Notes: generated from the sequence alone by a model not told the origin. A stretch of 64,000 bases of DNA from Lysobacteraceae bacterium (GCA_004143945.1 SEHB01000010.1:58423-122422), one strand, 5' to 3'; positions 45,378 to 55,800 are shown, counted from the first letter of the stretch. Made by a program: numbers and translations.

Positions 45378-46520
45378 TCAGACCGATCGCGCCTTCCAGG
45401 CTGCCAGCAACGCCGCTTCCTGCTCGCGCGTGATGCCGGCACGCAACGTCGCCTGCCGCTCGGCCGGCAATCGGCGGAACCACGCAAGCAGATCGTCGAC
45501 GGTCGTCTCGAGCGACCGGAACGTGAGCCCCGCCTCGATCGCGCGCGCATTGCTGACCGCGCCATACCCCGCATACGGCCCGCTCTTGCGCGAGACCCAG
45601 ATCGGAAGCTCTGGCACCTTCTGCGCCTCGAGGAACTCGGGCGTCACGTGCGTGTACGTCGGCTTCGCATGCGTGACCTTCTCGCACGCGCGCAACATGG
45701 CATCCATCGTCAGCGGCTTCGCAGGCCCTGTCGCGTTGAACGTCCCCAACGTGCGCGACTCCGCGAGGCGGATCATCCATTCGCCGAGATCGCGCCCGTC
45801 GATGAACTGCACGGGGTCGGCGCCATCGCCGGGCACGAGCATCTCGCCGCCCTGCGCGACGCGATGCGGCCAGTAGGTGAAGCGGTCGGTCTCGTCGCGC
45901 GGACCCACGATGTAGCCCGGCCGCACGATCGTCACGCGCTCGCCGAACTGCTTGCGCGCCTCCGCTTCGCTGAGCGCCTTGAGCGGTCCGTAGAGGCCTT
46001 CGATGTCGGCACGCAGCGACTCCTGCGTTTCGGCCATCGCATCCTTGCCGGTGTAGACCGCGAGCGCGTCGTCCTCGTCGATGCCCGGCTTGCTGCCGTC
46101 CGCATACACCGAGATCGTCGAAATGAAGAGGTAGTGCCCGACGTTCCCCGCGAGCGCCTTGCCCGCATCACGCACCCAGAACGGCAGGCTCGTCGGGTTG
46201 TCGATGCAGACATCCCACTTGCGCCCGTGCAGCGCCTTCAGGTCGCCCGTGTTGCGATCGCCGAGCAGCTGCTCGACATGACCCGGCCACTCCGGCGACG
46301 GCCGCTTGCCGCGATTGAACAGCGTCACCTTGTGGCCGCGCGCGAGCGCGTAGTTGACCTGGAACGGGCCGGTGAAGCCGGTGCCGCCGAGGATCAGGAT
46401 GTCCAGTGGCTTGCTCGCACGCGTCACGGACGCAGCACCCTGCGCAAGCGCCCACGAGGGCAGTGCGACCGAGGTGGCGGCGAGTGCGCCGAACTTCAGG
46501 AGATCGCGACGGGTCGGCAT
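45378..46520 (-). CDS. Tat-exported NAD-dependent epimerase/reductase-like protein
   Basis: The 380-aa product begins with a twin-arginine signal, TRRDLLKFGALAATSVALPS, cut near ALAQ. The mature protein is an extended SDR: ILILGGTGFTGPFQVNYALA (Rossmann glycine motif), FISTISVYADGSKP with the Ser region and DPVQFIDGRDLGEWMIRLAE. The usual YxxxK reads YGPLK. Export by Tat fits a protein that folds around NAD(P). The substrate is unknown; sugar-nucleotide epimerases are related. Confidence 0.85.
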   Translation of the reverse strand: MPTRRDLLKFGALAATSVALPSWALAQGAASVTRASKPLDILILGGTGFTGPFQVNYALARGHKVTLFNRGKRPSPEWPGHVEQLLGDRNTGDLKALHGRKWDVCIDNPTSLPFWVRDAGKALAGNVGHYLFISTISVYADGSKPGIDEDDALAVYTGKDAMAETQESLRADIEGLYGPLKALSEAEARKQFGERVTIVRPGYIVGPRDETDRFTYWPHRVAQGGEMLVPGDGADPVQFIDGRDLGEWMIRLAESRTLGTFNATGPAKPLTMDAMLRACEKVTHAKPTYTHVTPEFLEAQKVPELPIWVSRKSGPYAGYGAVSNARAIEAGLTFRSLETTVDDLLAWFRRLPAERQATLRAGITREQEAALLAAWKARSV

Positions 46521-46657
46521 GGAAGGCTCCAGTGGGGCGAAGCGGATGGGCGATGGGCCAGTGGATCTTATGCGACTCGGGCCACCCCGGCGCTTGTCGA
46601 TCCACGCGCCCCTGCTTCGTCGCCATCATGCCCGGCAAGCGATCCCAGGAGCGAGCG

Positions 46658-47173
46658 ATGGCCACCCGCACACCGAAAACGCACCCCACGTCCACCGCCA
46701 CTCGGCCAGCCAGGCCCGCGGCGGCGGCCAGTCCGCTGCCGGAATCGATGAACGGCAAGGCGAGCCCGGCCAAGGCCGCGGTCGGCGACAAGCCCGTCTT
46801 CGCCTACATCGCGAGCCTGCCGCAACCGCAACGCGGCATCGCCGAACGCATCGACGCACTCGCCGCGCGTACGCTGCCCGGCCTGCAACGCAGCGTGAAA
46901 TGGGGCATGGCGTACTACGGGGTCGGCGATGGCTGGTGCTTCTGCTGCGGCGCGTTCGCGAGCCACGTCAAGCTCATGTTCGTCAACGGCGTGACACTCG
47001 ACCCGGTACCGCCCGTGACGCCCGTGGCGATGGGCAAGGCGACGCGCGGCGTTGAACTCGCGTCCATCGACGAGATCGACGAACGGCAGATCGCGGCGTG
47101 GATGACGCGGATCGCGGCGATGCCGGGCGTCGGGAAGCGACCGCGGGAAAGGGACAAGACGCCGACGCGCTGA
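46658..47173 (+). CDS. DUF1801-like protein with Ala/Pro-rich N-terminus
   Basis: The 171-aa protein has a basic, low-complexity N-terminal 45 residues, then VFAYIASLPQPQRGIAERID, LPGLQRSVKWGMAYYG, a Cys-containing WCFCCGAFASHVKLMFVNG and IDERQIAAWMTRIAAMPG. This follows the DUF1801 layout also seen at 33918-34313. The function is unknown. It lies between two minus-strand genes. The ATG at 46658 has AGGAGCGAGCG upstream. Confidence 0.78.
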   Translation: MATRTPKTHPTSTATRPARPAAAASPLPESMNGKASPAKAAVGDKPVFAYIASLPQPQRGIAERIDALAARTLPGLQRSVKWGMAYYGVGDGWCFCCGAFASHVKLMFVNGVTLDPVPPVTPVAMGKATRGVELASIDEIDERQIAAWMTRIAAMPGVGKRPRERDKTPTR

Positions 47174-47303
47174 GCTTCGGATTGCGCAACGGCCACGGAC
47201 GCGGGAAGCCATGGCTGCTCGCGGCGCGATCCCGCCCCATTCGGAACGGGCGTTCGATACCGGCCAATCCGGTCGCCCACCTCCGTCCCCACTATTGCGC
47301 GGG

Positions 47304-48872
47304 TCAACCTGGTTTCGCGCCGCGCTTCCAGGTCGTGGTGTAGAGATCGTGGCGCCGGTCGCGCAGGTTCTGCACGCTGCCCGACGCGCGCGCTTCGACG
47401 AGGTCGTCGAGGCGCAGGTCGGCGAACGCGACCTGTTCGGCGTTGGGCGTGGTGTCGGCGGCGATGCCCTCGGGTGCGAACGGGAAGTCGCAGGGCGTGA
47501 TGATGCAGCTCTGCGCGTACTGGATGTCGAAGTTGTTCACGCCCGGCAGGTTGCCGACGTTGCCCGAAGTGACCACGTAGACCTGGTTCTCGATCGCGCG
47601 CGCCTGGCAGGAGTAGCGCACGCGCAGGTGGCCCTGCCGCACGTCGGTGCAGTACGGCACGAACAGGATCATCGCGCCCTGGTCGACCAGGTGCCGCGCC
47701 ATCTCCGGGAACTCCGAGTCGTAGCAGATCATCACGCCGATCGGCCCGCAGTCGGTCGCGATCGCCTCGGCGCTGTCGCCGCCCGAGATCTTCCACCAAT
47801 GGCGCTCGTTCGGCGTCGGGTGCAGCTTCTCGCGCTCGTGCAGGCTGCCGTCGCGCAGTCCGACGTAGCAGACGTTGTGGATGTCGCCATCCTCCATCTG
47901 CGTCGGGTGCGAGCCGCCGATGATGTTGATGTTGTACTTCACCGCGAGCTGCTGGATCAGGTCGCGCACCTGCTGCGTGTACCGGGTCAGCGTGCGCATC
48001 GATTCCGCGGGCTCGAGCTTCTCGTTCGCAACCGACAGCAACTGCAGCGTGATGAGCTCGGGAAACACCACGAAGTCGCTGCGGTAGTCGGCGGCGATGT
48101 CGACGAAGTACTCGACCTGGGTCGCGAACTCGGAAAAGTCGCGGATACGGCGCTGCTGGTACTGCACCGTCGCGACCCGCACGCAATCCGGCAGCTCGCC
48201 GCTGCGCTGCGCCTTGCGGATCACCGGGTGGTCGGACTTGCGCGGATTGCGCCAGACCAGATGCGCGCCGAAGCCGAGCGATTCGTGGTCCGAGGGCAGG
48301 TAGTTCGGCAATACGCCGAGCAGCTCGAAGCCGTTGCGCAACTGGAAGCTCAGCGCGAGGTCGCGGACGCGGTCTTCGCGCACCGCCTCGATGTAGGCCT
48401 CGGCGCTGCCGAATTGCTTCATGCGCTTCGCGAGACCCGGCAGGCGCCCACCGAATACGATGCCGCGCAGGCCGAGCTGCTGGCACAGGCGCTTGCGGCG
48501 GTCGTAGAGGCGCCGGCCGATGCGCAGGCCACGAAGCTTGGGGTCCACGCAGACCTCCATGCCGTACAGCCAGTCGCCCTTTGCATCGTGCCGCGACGCG
48601 TAGCCTCCACCCGTGATCTCGCGCCAGCTATGCCGGCGCAGCGCCACCTCTTCGGCAATGCGGAACGTCGCGCAGTAACCGACCACCGTGCCTTCGAAGA
48701 CCGCGACGAACTGCCCCTCCGGAAACTGCGCGAGTTGGCCGCCGACCATCTCCGGCAGGTAGCCATAATCCTGGCCATAGGTGCGCGCGGTCAGCGCGAC
48801 GATGCCCGGGATGTCGGCACGCGTCGCGGCGCGGATGACCAATGAAGGTTTGGTGCCAGGATTGGCCGTCAT
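47304..48872 (-). CDS. GNAT acetyltransferase fused to a carbon-nitrogen hydrolase (nitrilase)
   Basis: The 522-aa protein joins an N-terminal GNAT domain (about 10-220; acetyl-CoA loop in VDPKLRGLRIGRRLYDRRKR) to a nitrilase superfamily domain (about 230-515). The hydrolase triad is visible: Glu in VVFPELITL, Lys in HEREKLHPTPNE and Cys in GVMICYDSEFPEMA. This two-domain arrangement is widespread in bacteria; the reaction is presumed amide hydrolysis coupled to or regulated by acylation. The ATG at 48872 begins the GNAT domain. Confidence 0.9.
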   Translation of the reverse strand: MTANPGTKPSLVIRAATRADIPGIVALTARTYGQDYGYLPEMVGGQLAQFPEGQFVAVFEGTVVGYCATFRIAEEVALRRHSWREITGGGYASRHDAKGDWLYGMEVCVDPKLRGLRIGRRLYDRRKRLCQQLGLRGIVFGGRLPGLAKRMKQFGSAEAYIEAVREDRVRDLALSFQLRNGFELLGVLPNYLPSDHESLGFGAHLVWRNPRKSDHPVIRKAQRSGELPDCVRVATVQYQQRRIRDFSEFATQVEYFVDIAADYRSDFVVFPELITLQLLSVANEKLEPAESMRTLTRYTQQVRDLIQQLAVKYNINIIGGSHPTQMEDGDIHNVCYVGLRDGSLHEREKLHPTPNERHWWKISGGDSAEAIATDCGPIGVMICYDSEFPEMARHLVDQGAMILFVPYCTDVRQGHLRVRYSCQARAIENQVYVVTSGNVGNLPGVNNFDIQYAQSCIITPCDFPFAPEGIAADTTPNAEQVAFADLRLDDLVEARASGSVQNLRDRRHDLYTTTWKRGAKPG

Positions 48873-49230
48873 GCGGATTCTGCGGATTGTGGGGTTGAAA
48901 GCTCCGTTGCAGTCTGGCGATCGGGCAACGATGGCGCAAGCGTCCATGCATGCGGGGCTGCTTCACGCGACTCGGCGACCGCGCGGCCCGCGTTCGAGTT
49001 CGGGAAACTGATGGCGGCCGCTGCAATGAAGCATCCTTCCGAGCATGGACGCGCTGAAGCGGATCGAGACGAGTGGCGCGGCAGATCGTGCCAATGCGGT
49101 GCGCTGCCGCAGGTCGACGAGTCCGACCTCACCCTCTGCCCTCTCGGGTTAGAATCGTCGACTTCTCGAAAGAACCGTCATGGCCGAGGCCATGAAGGGC
49201 TTTCATGCTTGCTTCCCATCGGGAGTGGAG
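48873..49230. other. Intergenic stretch between divergent genes
   Basis: Roughly 360 bp without a recognised gene. TAGAAT at 49151-49156 is a possible -10 for the GNAT-Rnk gene, 75 bases before its ATG. The SD GGGAGTGGAG lies at 49221-49230. In-frame ATGs at 49180 and 49192 upstream lack a comparable site. No repeat was recognised. Confidence 0.45.
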
Positions 49231-50142
49231 ATGAACAGTCCTTTCGTTTCGCTGTGTCCGGAGATCACCCGCGCGGATGCGCTGACGCTGATCGAGTGGC
49301 TGCAAGACGAATGCGTCACCCGCCACCTGAGCGACTCGCGTGATGTCTCGCGGCAGATCGAGCAGGTCGTCGCCCGGGTGCAGTTGCCGACCCTGACCCA
49401 TCTGTTCAACCAGGGCGGTCGCTTCTTCATCGTGCACGACCGCCACGACGTTCCCGTGGGCTTCGTTCGCCTAATCAAGACGGGGACGGATTGCGAGCTG
49501 GTCCTGGTCGTCGGCGATTCGCGCAACTGGGGTCGCCGACTCGGCGGCGCCGCGATCCGCGAAGGCATGAAGCTCGCGTTCCTCGAGATGCGCGCCGAGA
49601 AGCTCATCGCGAAGATCCACCCGGACAACGCGCGATCGCTGAGGGCTTTCGAGCGCTGCGGCTTCCTGCTTGAAAGCGAAATGTCCGTGCTGAAGTCATT
49701 CGCCATCACGTCGGCACGCTATCGGCAGCTCCTGCGCGAAGCGCCAGCGGGCCATGGCGCCGACATCTGCATCACCGAGATCGACAAGGACCGGCTCGAT
49801 CGCGTCATTGCACTCGCGCAGGACGCCTCCGTGTTCGAACTGGAGCACGAGATCGAGCGCGCGATCGTCGTCGAGCCGCGTCAGGTGCCGCCCGATGTCG
49901 TCACGATGAACTCCACGGCCTTGCTCAGGCTGGACGACGAGGAACGCGAGGTCACCCTCGTCTATCCCGAAGACGCCGACGATGGCGCCGGGAAACTGTC
50001 GGTGTGCTCGGGTATCGGCACCGCGATCCTAGGGTACAAGGAAGGCGATGCGTTCGATTGGCGATTGCCGGATCGGACTCGGCATATCCGCATCGGGAAA
50101 GTGCTTTACCAGCCGGAAGCGGCGGGGAATTTCCACCTGTAG
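49231..50142 (+). CDS. GNAT acetyltransferase fused to Rnk-type nucleoside diphosphate kinase regulator
   Basis: This encodes 303 aa. Residues 1-165 are a GNAT domain (GGAAIREGMKLAFLEMRAEK, IHPDNARSLRAFERCGF). Residues 175-300 match Rnk, a GreA/GreB C-terminal-like domain: ITEIDKDRLDRVIALAQDA, MNSTALLRLDDEEREVTLVY and LGYKEGDAFDWRLPDRTRHI. Rnk proteins bind RNA polymerase or influence NDP kinase levels. ATG 49231 is chosen for its strong SD. The fused form is known in other proteobacteria. Confidence 0.88.
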   Translation: MNSPFVSLCPEITRADALTLIEWLQDECVTRHLSDSRDVSRQIEQVVARVQLPTLTHLFNQGGRFFIVHDRHDVPVGFVRLIKTGTDCELVLVVGDSRNWGRRLGGAAIREGMKLAFLEMRAEKLIAKIHPDNARSLRAFERCGFLLESEMSVLKSFAITSARYRQLLREAPAGHGADICITEIDKDRLDRVIALAQDASVFELEHEIERAIVVEPRQVPPDVVTMNSTALLRLDDEEREVTLVYPEDADDGAGKLSVCSGIGTAILGYKEGDAFDWRLPDRTRHIRIGKVLYQPEAAGNFHL

Positions 50143-50243
50143 GTTGCACGCAAGAACACGCCGATCGGCGCATGGGCAACGCCCGCTCTCGTTCGCGGTC
50201 CCTCACATCCGCATGACCCGAGCTACGCCAGCGGGGAAAGGCT

Positions 50244-50411
50244 ACTCTGACCCCGGCTTTTCCAGAAGGCTACTCTGACCCCGATTTCGTCCGATTTCGT
50301 CGATTTCGTCGTCATGCACACAAGGCACCTTCTCTGACCATCTACGCTGAAGTCGTTGTTGTCTGGCAAGTCGGAATTGTGGGGAAACGTCAGGCTCTGA
50401 CACCGATTTCG
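50244..50411. repeat. Cluster of CTCTGACCCCG repeats (RAYT-associated type)
   Basis: ACTCTGACCCCG occurs at 50244-50255 and 50272-50283, each preceded by GGCT, and a degenerate CTCTGACACCGATTTCG at 50395-50411. Short GATTTCGTC units run from about 50282 to 50312. The same core is found around the IS200-like transposase gene near 61.2-62.4 kb and at 59882. It marks the left edge of the accessory stretch. Confidence 0.7.
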
Positions 50412-50437
50412 CTGTCGTCGCGACTATCGTATCGGAA

Positions 50438-51787
50438 CTAAAGATGCAAAGCCGTCATGGATGTAGCTGTGTCGTTCTGCTCCAAGATCGACTTCAACAC
50501 TCTATCCGTAATGAATCTCGCGAACCTCTCGTTATCAAGCACGAATGTGTCACCGAGATCGCCCTGTCTATTGCTCCTACTTTCGAAGTACGCCTGCATG
50601 TAGCTCATTACGAACGGATCACTTACGAAATACTTGCCAGAATCAGCATTAAAGCTTAAGACGCCGCCTCGCTCCTGTTGTTGTAGGAGCGCAATATACC
50701 GGCCAAGATTATTGATATCACAATCGTCTCCATCCTCCGAAATGGAACGCGTCAACTCCCCAATTGTCGTTCCATCTGGTCCGAACTTGCTCAGGTGCCT
50801 AAGGACCACCTCATAGGTATTAAACTTCGAGCGGCGTTTGACCTTTGTAGCCTTCTCGAATCTTTGGCGAATAGAGTCCGAGGCAGACTCGGCATACATC
50901 GTAATCGAACGCTTGAAAGACTCATCTGATAGCCTGCGGTCCCCATCACCACGTTCGCTCTCGATACCATGCGCAATGCACGCGTTCAGACAGAGTTGAT
51001 GACACGTACTCGCCAGTCCGTTGGAGAACAAGACAATCGAAGCAGACGCACCCTTCGAGAACTCAATGTTCAGCTTTGACGCTCCGATACGGATAATTTC
51101 CTTCAACTCCGCGTCAGTCATGAGCGGGACCTCAATTTCTGACACTCGGCCGCGCATCTCCTGATCATACTGAACTACTTCCCTCGCAGTCGCTACTGCC
51201 CCGACCGCAACTGCCTTCAGTTCCGGGTAGTGCCGCGCCATATCCATGAACATCTTCATTGCCTGAGCCAATCTGATCTTCTCCGGCTCCTCAAGCTTAT
51301 GAAAATCTTCAAGCACCCAGCACGCCTTCACTTCGCCCAGAAACCTCGCGAGACTCTGTGCCGTCAGTTGCGGTGGAAGTAATCTACTGTTTTGAAGCTC
51401 GTGAGCCTTGCTCTTCGCCGCAGCGATGGTGGCCCATTGGGACCGAAGCTCCGCATTCGCACTAACAACGCTGCTCTGCTTCATTAGGGATTCATAGTAC
51501 AAGTCCAGCTGGTCAAAAGCATCCAGTAACACGGACTCGAATGTCATGCCCCTCATGCACGCGGTTGTTATGTGCTTCTCATACAACTCGAATAACTTGC
51601 GCTCAATCAACGTGGACTTTCCGGAGCCGCTGTGCCCGTAAACTATAATCTGCTTTCCCGGCGTCTTAAACGCATCCACGAGTAGGTCCTGCACATTCCC
51701 TCTTTCGACAAACGTTTCTTTCGCCGGCGTGGTTGGAGTAAAAACGTCGAAGATTGAATACTTATAACCCACAGCGGCATCAGTCAT
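50438..51787 (-). CDS. P-loop AAA-type ATPase, AT-rich acquired gene
   Basis: The 449-aa protein has Walker A GHSGSGKST at residues 51-59 and a Walker B-like ACWVLEDFHKL near residue 155, followed by an arginine-rich sensor region. The C-terminal third looks like a winged-helix module (EVVLRHLSKFGPDGTTIGEL). This resembles Orc1/Cdc6-like or STAND ATP-binding proteins of mobile regions. Base composition is clearly lower in GC than the flanks. The ATG at 51787 is probable, with in-frame alternatives at 51814 and GTG 51847. A role in defence or in a mobile element is inference only. Confidence 0.72.
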   Translation of the reverse strand: MTDAAVGYKYSIFDVFTPTTPAKETFVERGNVQDLLVDAFKTPGKQIIVYGHSGSGKSTLIERKLFELYEKHITTACMRGMTFESVLLDAFDQLDLYYESLMKQSSVVSANAELRSQWATIAAAKSKAHELQNSRLLPPQLTAQSLARFLGEVKACWVLEDFHKLEEPEKIRLAQAMKMFMDMARHYPELKAVAVGAVATAREVVQYDQEMRGRVSEIEVPLMTDAELKEIIRIGASKLNIEFSKGASASIVLFSNGLASTCHQLCLNACIAHGIESERGDGDRRLSDESFKRSITMYAESASDSIRQRFEKATKVKRRSKFNTYEVVLRHLSKFGPDGTTIGELTRSISEDGDDCDINNLGRYIALLQQQERGGVLSFNADSGKYFVSDPFVMSYMQAYFESRSNRQGDLGDTFVLDNERFARFITDRVLKSILEQNDTATSMTALHL

Positions 51788-52034
51788 ACCTTTCCACTCC
51801 AACTTAGTAATCATTTCGCTACAATAGATTTCTCGGGAGGACACCACGAAGTCGGCAATCGTGCAAACGTGGCGATCGAGGCTAGCTCTGGAATTCTATA
51901 GTCGTCGCCAAGATCCGGGCCGCACGTAATAACTCCGAAGTACCTCGTCAAGCACCGCTACTTCGGAGGACTCTTGGGCAGCGGGGCAAAATCGGTACCC
52001 GCGGTCAGAGTGCACATTCTCGCAGTAAAGTCGC

Positions 52035-52688
52035 TCACTTCGCCCCGCCCTGCATCCGCTTGAACTGCTCCCTAACCTCCGGCGCCACCACATCCCCCTG
52101 CCGCTTCGCCTGCAAGAACGCCCTCTGCCCCGCCGGCAACTGACAGTTCCGCGACAACGTCTCCGCCTCGTCCCCGTTCTTCCCCGTCACGTCCTGGACA
52201 TTCACGACGACGGCCAGCGTGTCCCCGAGCGGTTCGAGTGCGACGCAGACGCGGTCGATTGTCTGCATCGTCCGATGCTGCTGCCCGCCGACCATCACCA
52301 CGAAGTTCTCGCGGTCCAGCCACAGCGATGTGCGGACGCCCTCGATCGATCGAACGGCAAGGCGCGCGGCTTCGTGATCGATAGGACGATGCGGATCGGG
52401 CATGCGCGCAGAGCGCGTGAGGTCGGTCGCGACGGTCTTGATGTGTGCTTCGGCGGCCTTGCTGTTGCCCGTGGCCGCCGCCACTCGCGCGGCATGCAGA
52501 TGGGCCGCGAGTTTCACGTGATTCACCGGCTGGCCCGCTTGCTGCGGACGCGGCTCTTCGGCGCGTTCGTTCGCAGCCTCGCGCTCGCACGCGGCGACGG
52601 CGAGCGCCGCCATGACGAGGCAGATCAGCTTGGCATGGACGCGCCGCGATCCATGGCGACGCGGCCATGGAACGGAATGGATTCCCAT
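52035..52688 (-). CDS. Putative lipoprotein of unknown function
   Basis: The 217-aa product has a long basic N-region, then the hydrophobic stretch LICLVMAALAVAAC with a lipobox at Cys34. An Ala/Glu-rich helical part (KLAAHLHAARVAAATGNSKA) and a small domain with one Cys pair (RVCVALEP, SRNCQLPAG) follow. No family is recognised. SD AGGGGGCG lies before the ATG at 52688. Two palindromes at 52741-52774 lie in its upstream region. Confidence 0.68.
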   Translation of the reverse strand: MGIHSVPWPRRHGSRRVHAKLICLVMAALAVAACEREAANERAEEPRPQQAGQPVNHVKLAAHLHAARVAAATGNSKAAEAHIKTVATDLTRSARMPDPHRPIDHEAARLAVRSIEGVRTSLWLDRENFVVMVGGQQHRTMQTIDRVCVALEPLGDTLAVVVNVQDVTGKNGDEAETLSRNCQLPAGQRAFLQAKRQGDVVAPEVREQFKRMQGGAK

Positions 52689-52740
52689 CTTCGCCCCCTG
52701 TGGCGTCGATGGGATCAGTAAGCAACAAACTTCCGATCAG

Positions 52741-52774
52741 CACAAGAGTGTCTTGTGTAAGAAATTTCTTACAC
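52741..52774. promoter_or_regulatory. Two overlapping perfect palindromes (operator-like)
   Basis: GTGTAAGAAATTTCTTACAC (52755-52774) is a perfect 20-bp palindrome. It overlaps CACAAGA-GTG-TCTTGTG (52741-52757). They lie 53-86 bases upstream of the lipoprotein start at 52688 and just after the histidine kinase gene stop. The symmetry suits a dimeric repressor, possibly TetR-type, though a role as terminator stem is also possible. Confidence 0.6.
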
Positions 52775-52803
52775 GGAGTCCTTGCGCGAGGCCCGCAGCG
52801 TTT

Positions 52804-55800
52804 CTAGCCGCCCACCAGGATCGCGTGAAGTACGCCGACATCGGCCGGCTTCACGAGGTGGTGGTCGAAGCCCGCCTGCCTCGACATCGCTTCGTCGTTG
52901 GCCTGGCCGTAACCGCTGAGTGCGATGAAGCGCGCCGGATGCCCGCCGATCGCCTCGCGCAGGCGCTGCGCGAGTTCGTGGCCCGTCATGTCTGGCATGC
53001 CGATGTCGAGCACGAATGCGTGCCAGTCGGTGCGCTCGGCCGCCCGGGCCAGTGCCTCGTAGCCGTCGGTCGCCACGCTGACGTGGTGGCCCAGCAATCG
53101 CAGCACGGTGGCGAGCGTCGTGGCGGCATCCGCGTTGTCGTCCACCACCAGCACGTTCCTGCGTTGCGCCTCCGCCCCGAGCGCAGGCGCCGCCGGCGAC
53201 GGAACGACCGCCGCCGCCGCGCGCGGCAAGGTCACGAGGAAGGTACTGCCCTGCCCGCTGCCGCCGCTGCTGGCCGAGACCTGGCCGCCGTGAAGCTGCA
53301 CGATGCTGCGCACGAGCGCCAGGCCGATGCCGAGCCCGCCCTGCGCGCGATCGGGGGTGCGCTCGCCCTGGGTGAACAGATCGAAGACATGCGGCAGCAG
53401 GTCGGCATCCATGCCGATGCCGTTGTCCGAAACGCGGAGCTGCACCGCGTCATCGGGTGCCGCGACGGACAAGGTGATGGTGCCGCCCGCTGGCGTGTAC
53501 TTGGCAGCGTTGTTCAACAGGTTGGATACGACCTGCACGAGCCGGTGCCGGTCGCCGATCACCCGCATGCCCGCGGACGCGCCTTCGACGATCAAGTGGT
53601 GCCTGCGCGTGTGCAGGAACGGCTCTGCCTGCTCGACCGCGGCTGCAACGACCTCGCCCAGCTCGACCGGCGCCTGCTCGATCTGCGCGAGTCCGCGGGT
53701 GACGCGCGACACGTCCAGCAGGTCATCGACCATCTGGGTCATGTGCCCCACCTGGCGCGCGATGATGTCGGCCGCCTTGCAGACCGCGGCGTGGTTCCCG
53801 GGCGCCATTCGCAGCAGTTGCGCCGCGGTGCCGATCGGCGCGAGCGGGTTGCGCAGCTCGTGCGCGAGCATCGCGAGGAACTCGTCCTTGCGCCGGTCGC
53901 CTTGTTCGAGGGATTCGATCATGCGTCGGCGCTCGGTCACGTCGAGCACGGTGCCGATCATCGACCCGGCCACGCGCTGCCCACGACACAGCACCCATAC
54001 CACGCGCGCGTCGGCAAGCACGAGGCGGAATTCCTGCGCGAACACGCCGTCTCCGCCCGCCGCCATCGCAGCGCGCATCGCGCTCTCCACGGCTGGCCAG
54101 TCGTCGGGATGCATCCGGCGCGCGAGGTCATCGAGCGTGAACGCCTCGCAGTCCGCGTCGACATCCGCGATCTGCCGCGTGCGCGCGTCCATGCCGAGCG
54201 CGCGCGTCGCCGGGTCCAGCGTCCAGGTGCCGAGCTGCGCGACGTCGAGTGCGAGCGCATTGCGCTGTTCGGAAAGGCGCAGCGAGTGTTCGATCCGCTT
54301 GCGGTCGGTGATGTCCACCGACGCGCCGATCAGGCCGACGACCTCGCCGTTTTCCATCATCGGCGCCTTGTGCGACCACCACCACGCGGGTGTGCCGTCG
54401 GCCAGCCGGATCTCTTCCTCGACCTGCTCGGCGACGCCCGAGTCCATGATCCGGCGATCATTGCGCATCACCGCTTCCGCCTGCTCTGCGTCGGCGAGAA
54501 GTTCGCGATCGGTGCGGCCAAGATAGACCTCCGGCGGCACACCGAGCAGTTCGGCGACACCGCGGTTGCCGAGGATCAGGCGGCCCTCGCGGTCCTTCGC
54601 ATAGACCACGCCGGGCACCGCCTCGATGAAGCTGCGCAGCAGCACCGTGGCGCGGTCGCGCTCGGACTCGGCGCGGCGTCGCTCGGAGTGGTCGCGCAGC
54701 ACGCCGGGGAACCTGACCGGCGTGCCCGCCGCATCGAGTTCGACGCGGCCATTGGCCTCGACCCACTCATACGATCCGTCATGCGTGCGCACGCGGTACT
54801 CGCAGGAATAGGCGCCGCCACGCGCCATCGCGGAGGCGATCGCGGTGCGCACCCGGTCGAGATCGTCCGGATGGATCGCCTGCATCGCGATGGACAGCGC
54901 GAGGCCCGCCTCGCACTCGCGCGGATCGAGTCCGAACAGGCGCGCGAAGCGTTCGTCGCCGGTGATCCTGTCGTCGGTGATCGACCAGATCCAGGTGCCG
55001 ACGATCGCGCCGGCCTCGAGGGCCAGATGCACGCGCTCGGCCGCGAGCGCAGCGTGCGCGGCGTCCTGGCGCCGATCGGTGATGTCGCGGAACAGCACCG
55101 CGATCCCTTCGTCGGTGGGAAACGCGCGGACATCGAACCAGCGGGGTTTTCCGTCGACCTCGCCGTAGGGGTATTCCAGCGACGCAGGCTGCCCGTCGGC
55201 CAACACCTGGCGATACACGCGGCCGATTTCGGCGTCGCGCGCGCCAGGATAGAGGTCCCAGTACGTCGCGCCCAGCAGCGCCTCACGCGGGCGCGCGAGC
55301 AGGCGCTCCGTTCGCGCGTTGACCTCCAGTATCCGGAAGTCGCGATCCATCAGGAGAAACGCCTCTTCCATGTTGCTCAGCACCCGCGAGTGGCGCTCGA
55401 GGCTCAGCGCAAGGCGGCGCTCCGCCAACACCTGCTCGGTGATCTCGTTGCAGCAGCCGAACAGGCCACCGACCGTGCCGTTCTCTTCGCGGATCGGCGC
55501 GAAGAAGAACGAGAAGTGCGTTTCCTCGAGACGGCCGTGCCGGTTCAGCGCGAGCTCCATGCGCGGCACCTGAACCGGCTCGCCCATCCGCGTCGCCTCG
55601 ACCAGCGGCTCGAGCTGGCCGCGGATCTCCGGCCAGACTTCGGAAAGCAGGTCGCGGCCCAGCGCAGCCGGATGCTTGTCCCCGAGGAACGGTGCGTAAT
55701 GGTCGTTGTAGAGAAACGACCGCTGTGGTCCCCACGCGATGTACATCGGCTGGTTGGAGGCGAGCATCAAGCCCACCACCGTGCGCAGCGCCGCCGGCCA

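Noticed and set aside
51896..52093. Short minus-strand frame between the ATPase and lipoprotein genes
   Set aside because: No ribosome site or recognisable protein features, and it overlaps the end of the lipoprotein gene.
52755..52774. Palindrome as an intrinsic terminator of the hybrid kinase gene
   Set aside because: The stem has an AT-rich centre without loop and no T-run in the direction of transcription; an operator is the better reading, though termination is not excluded.
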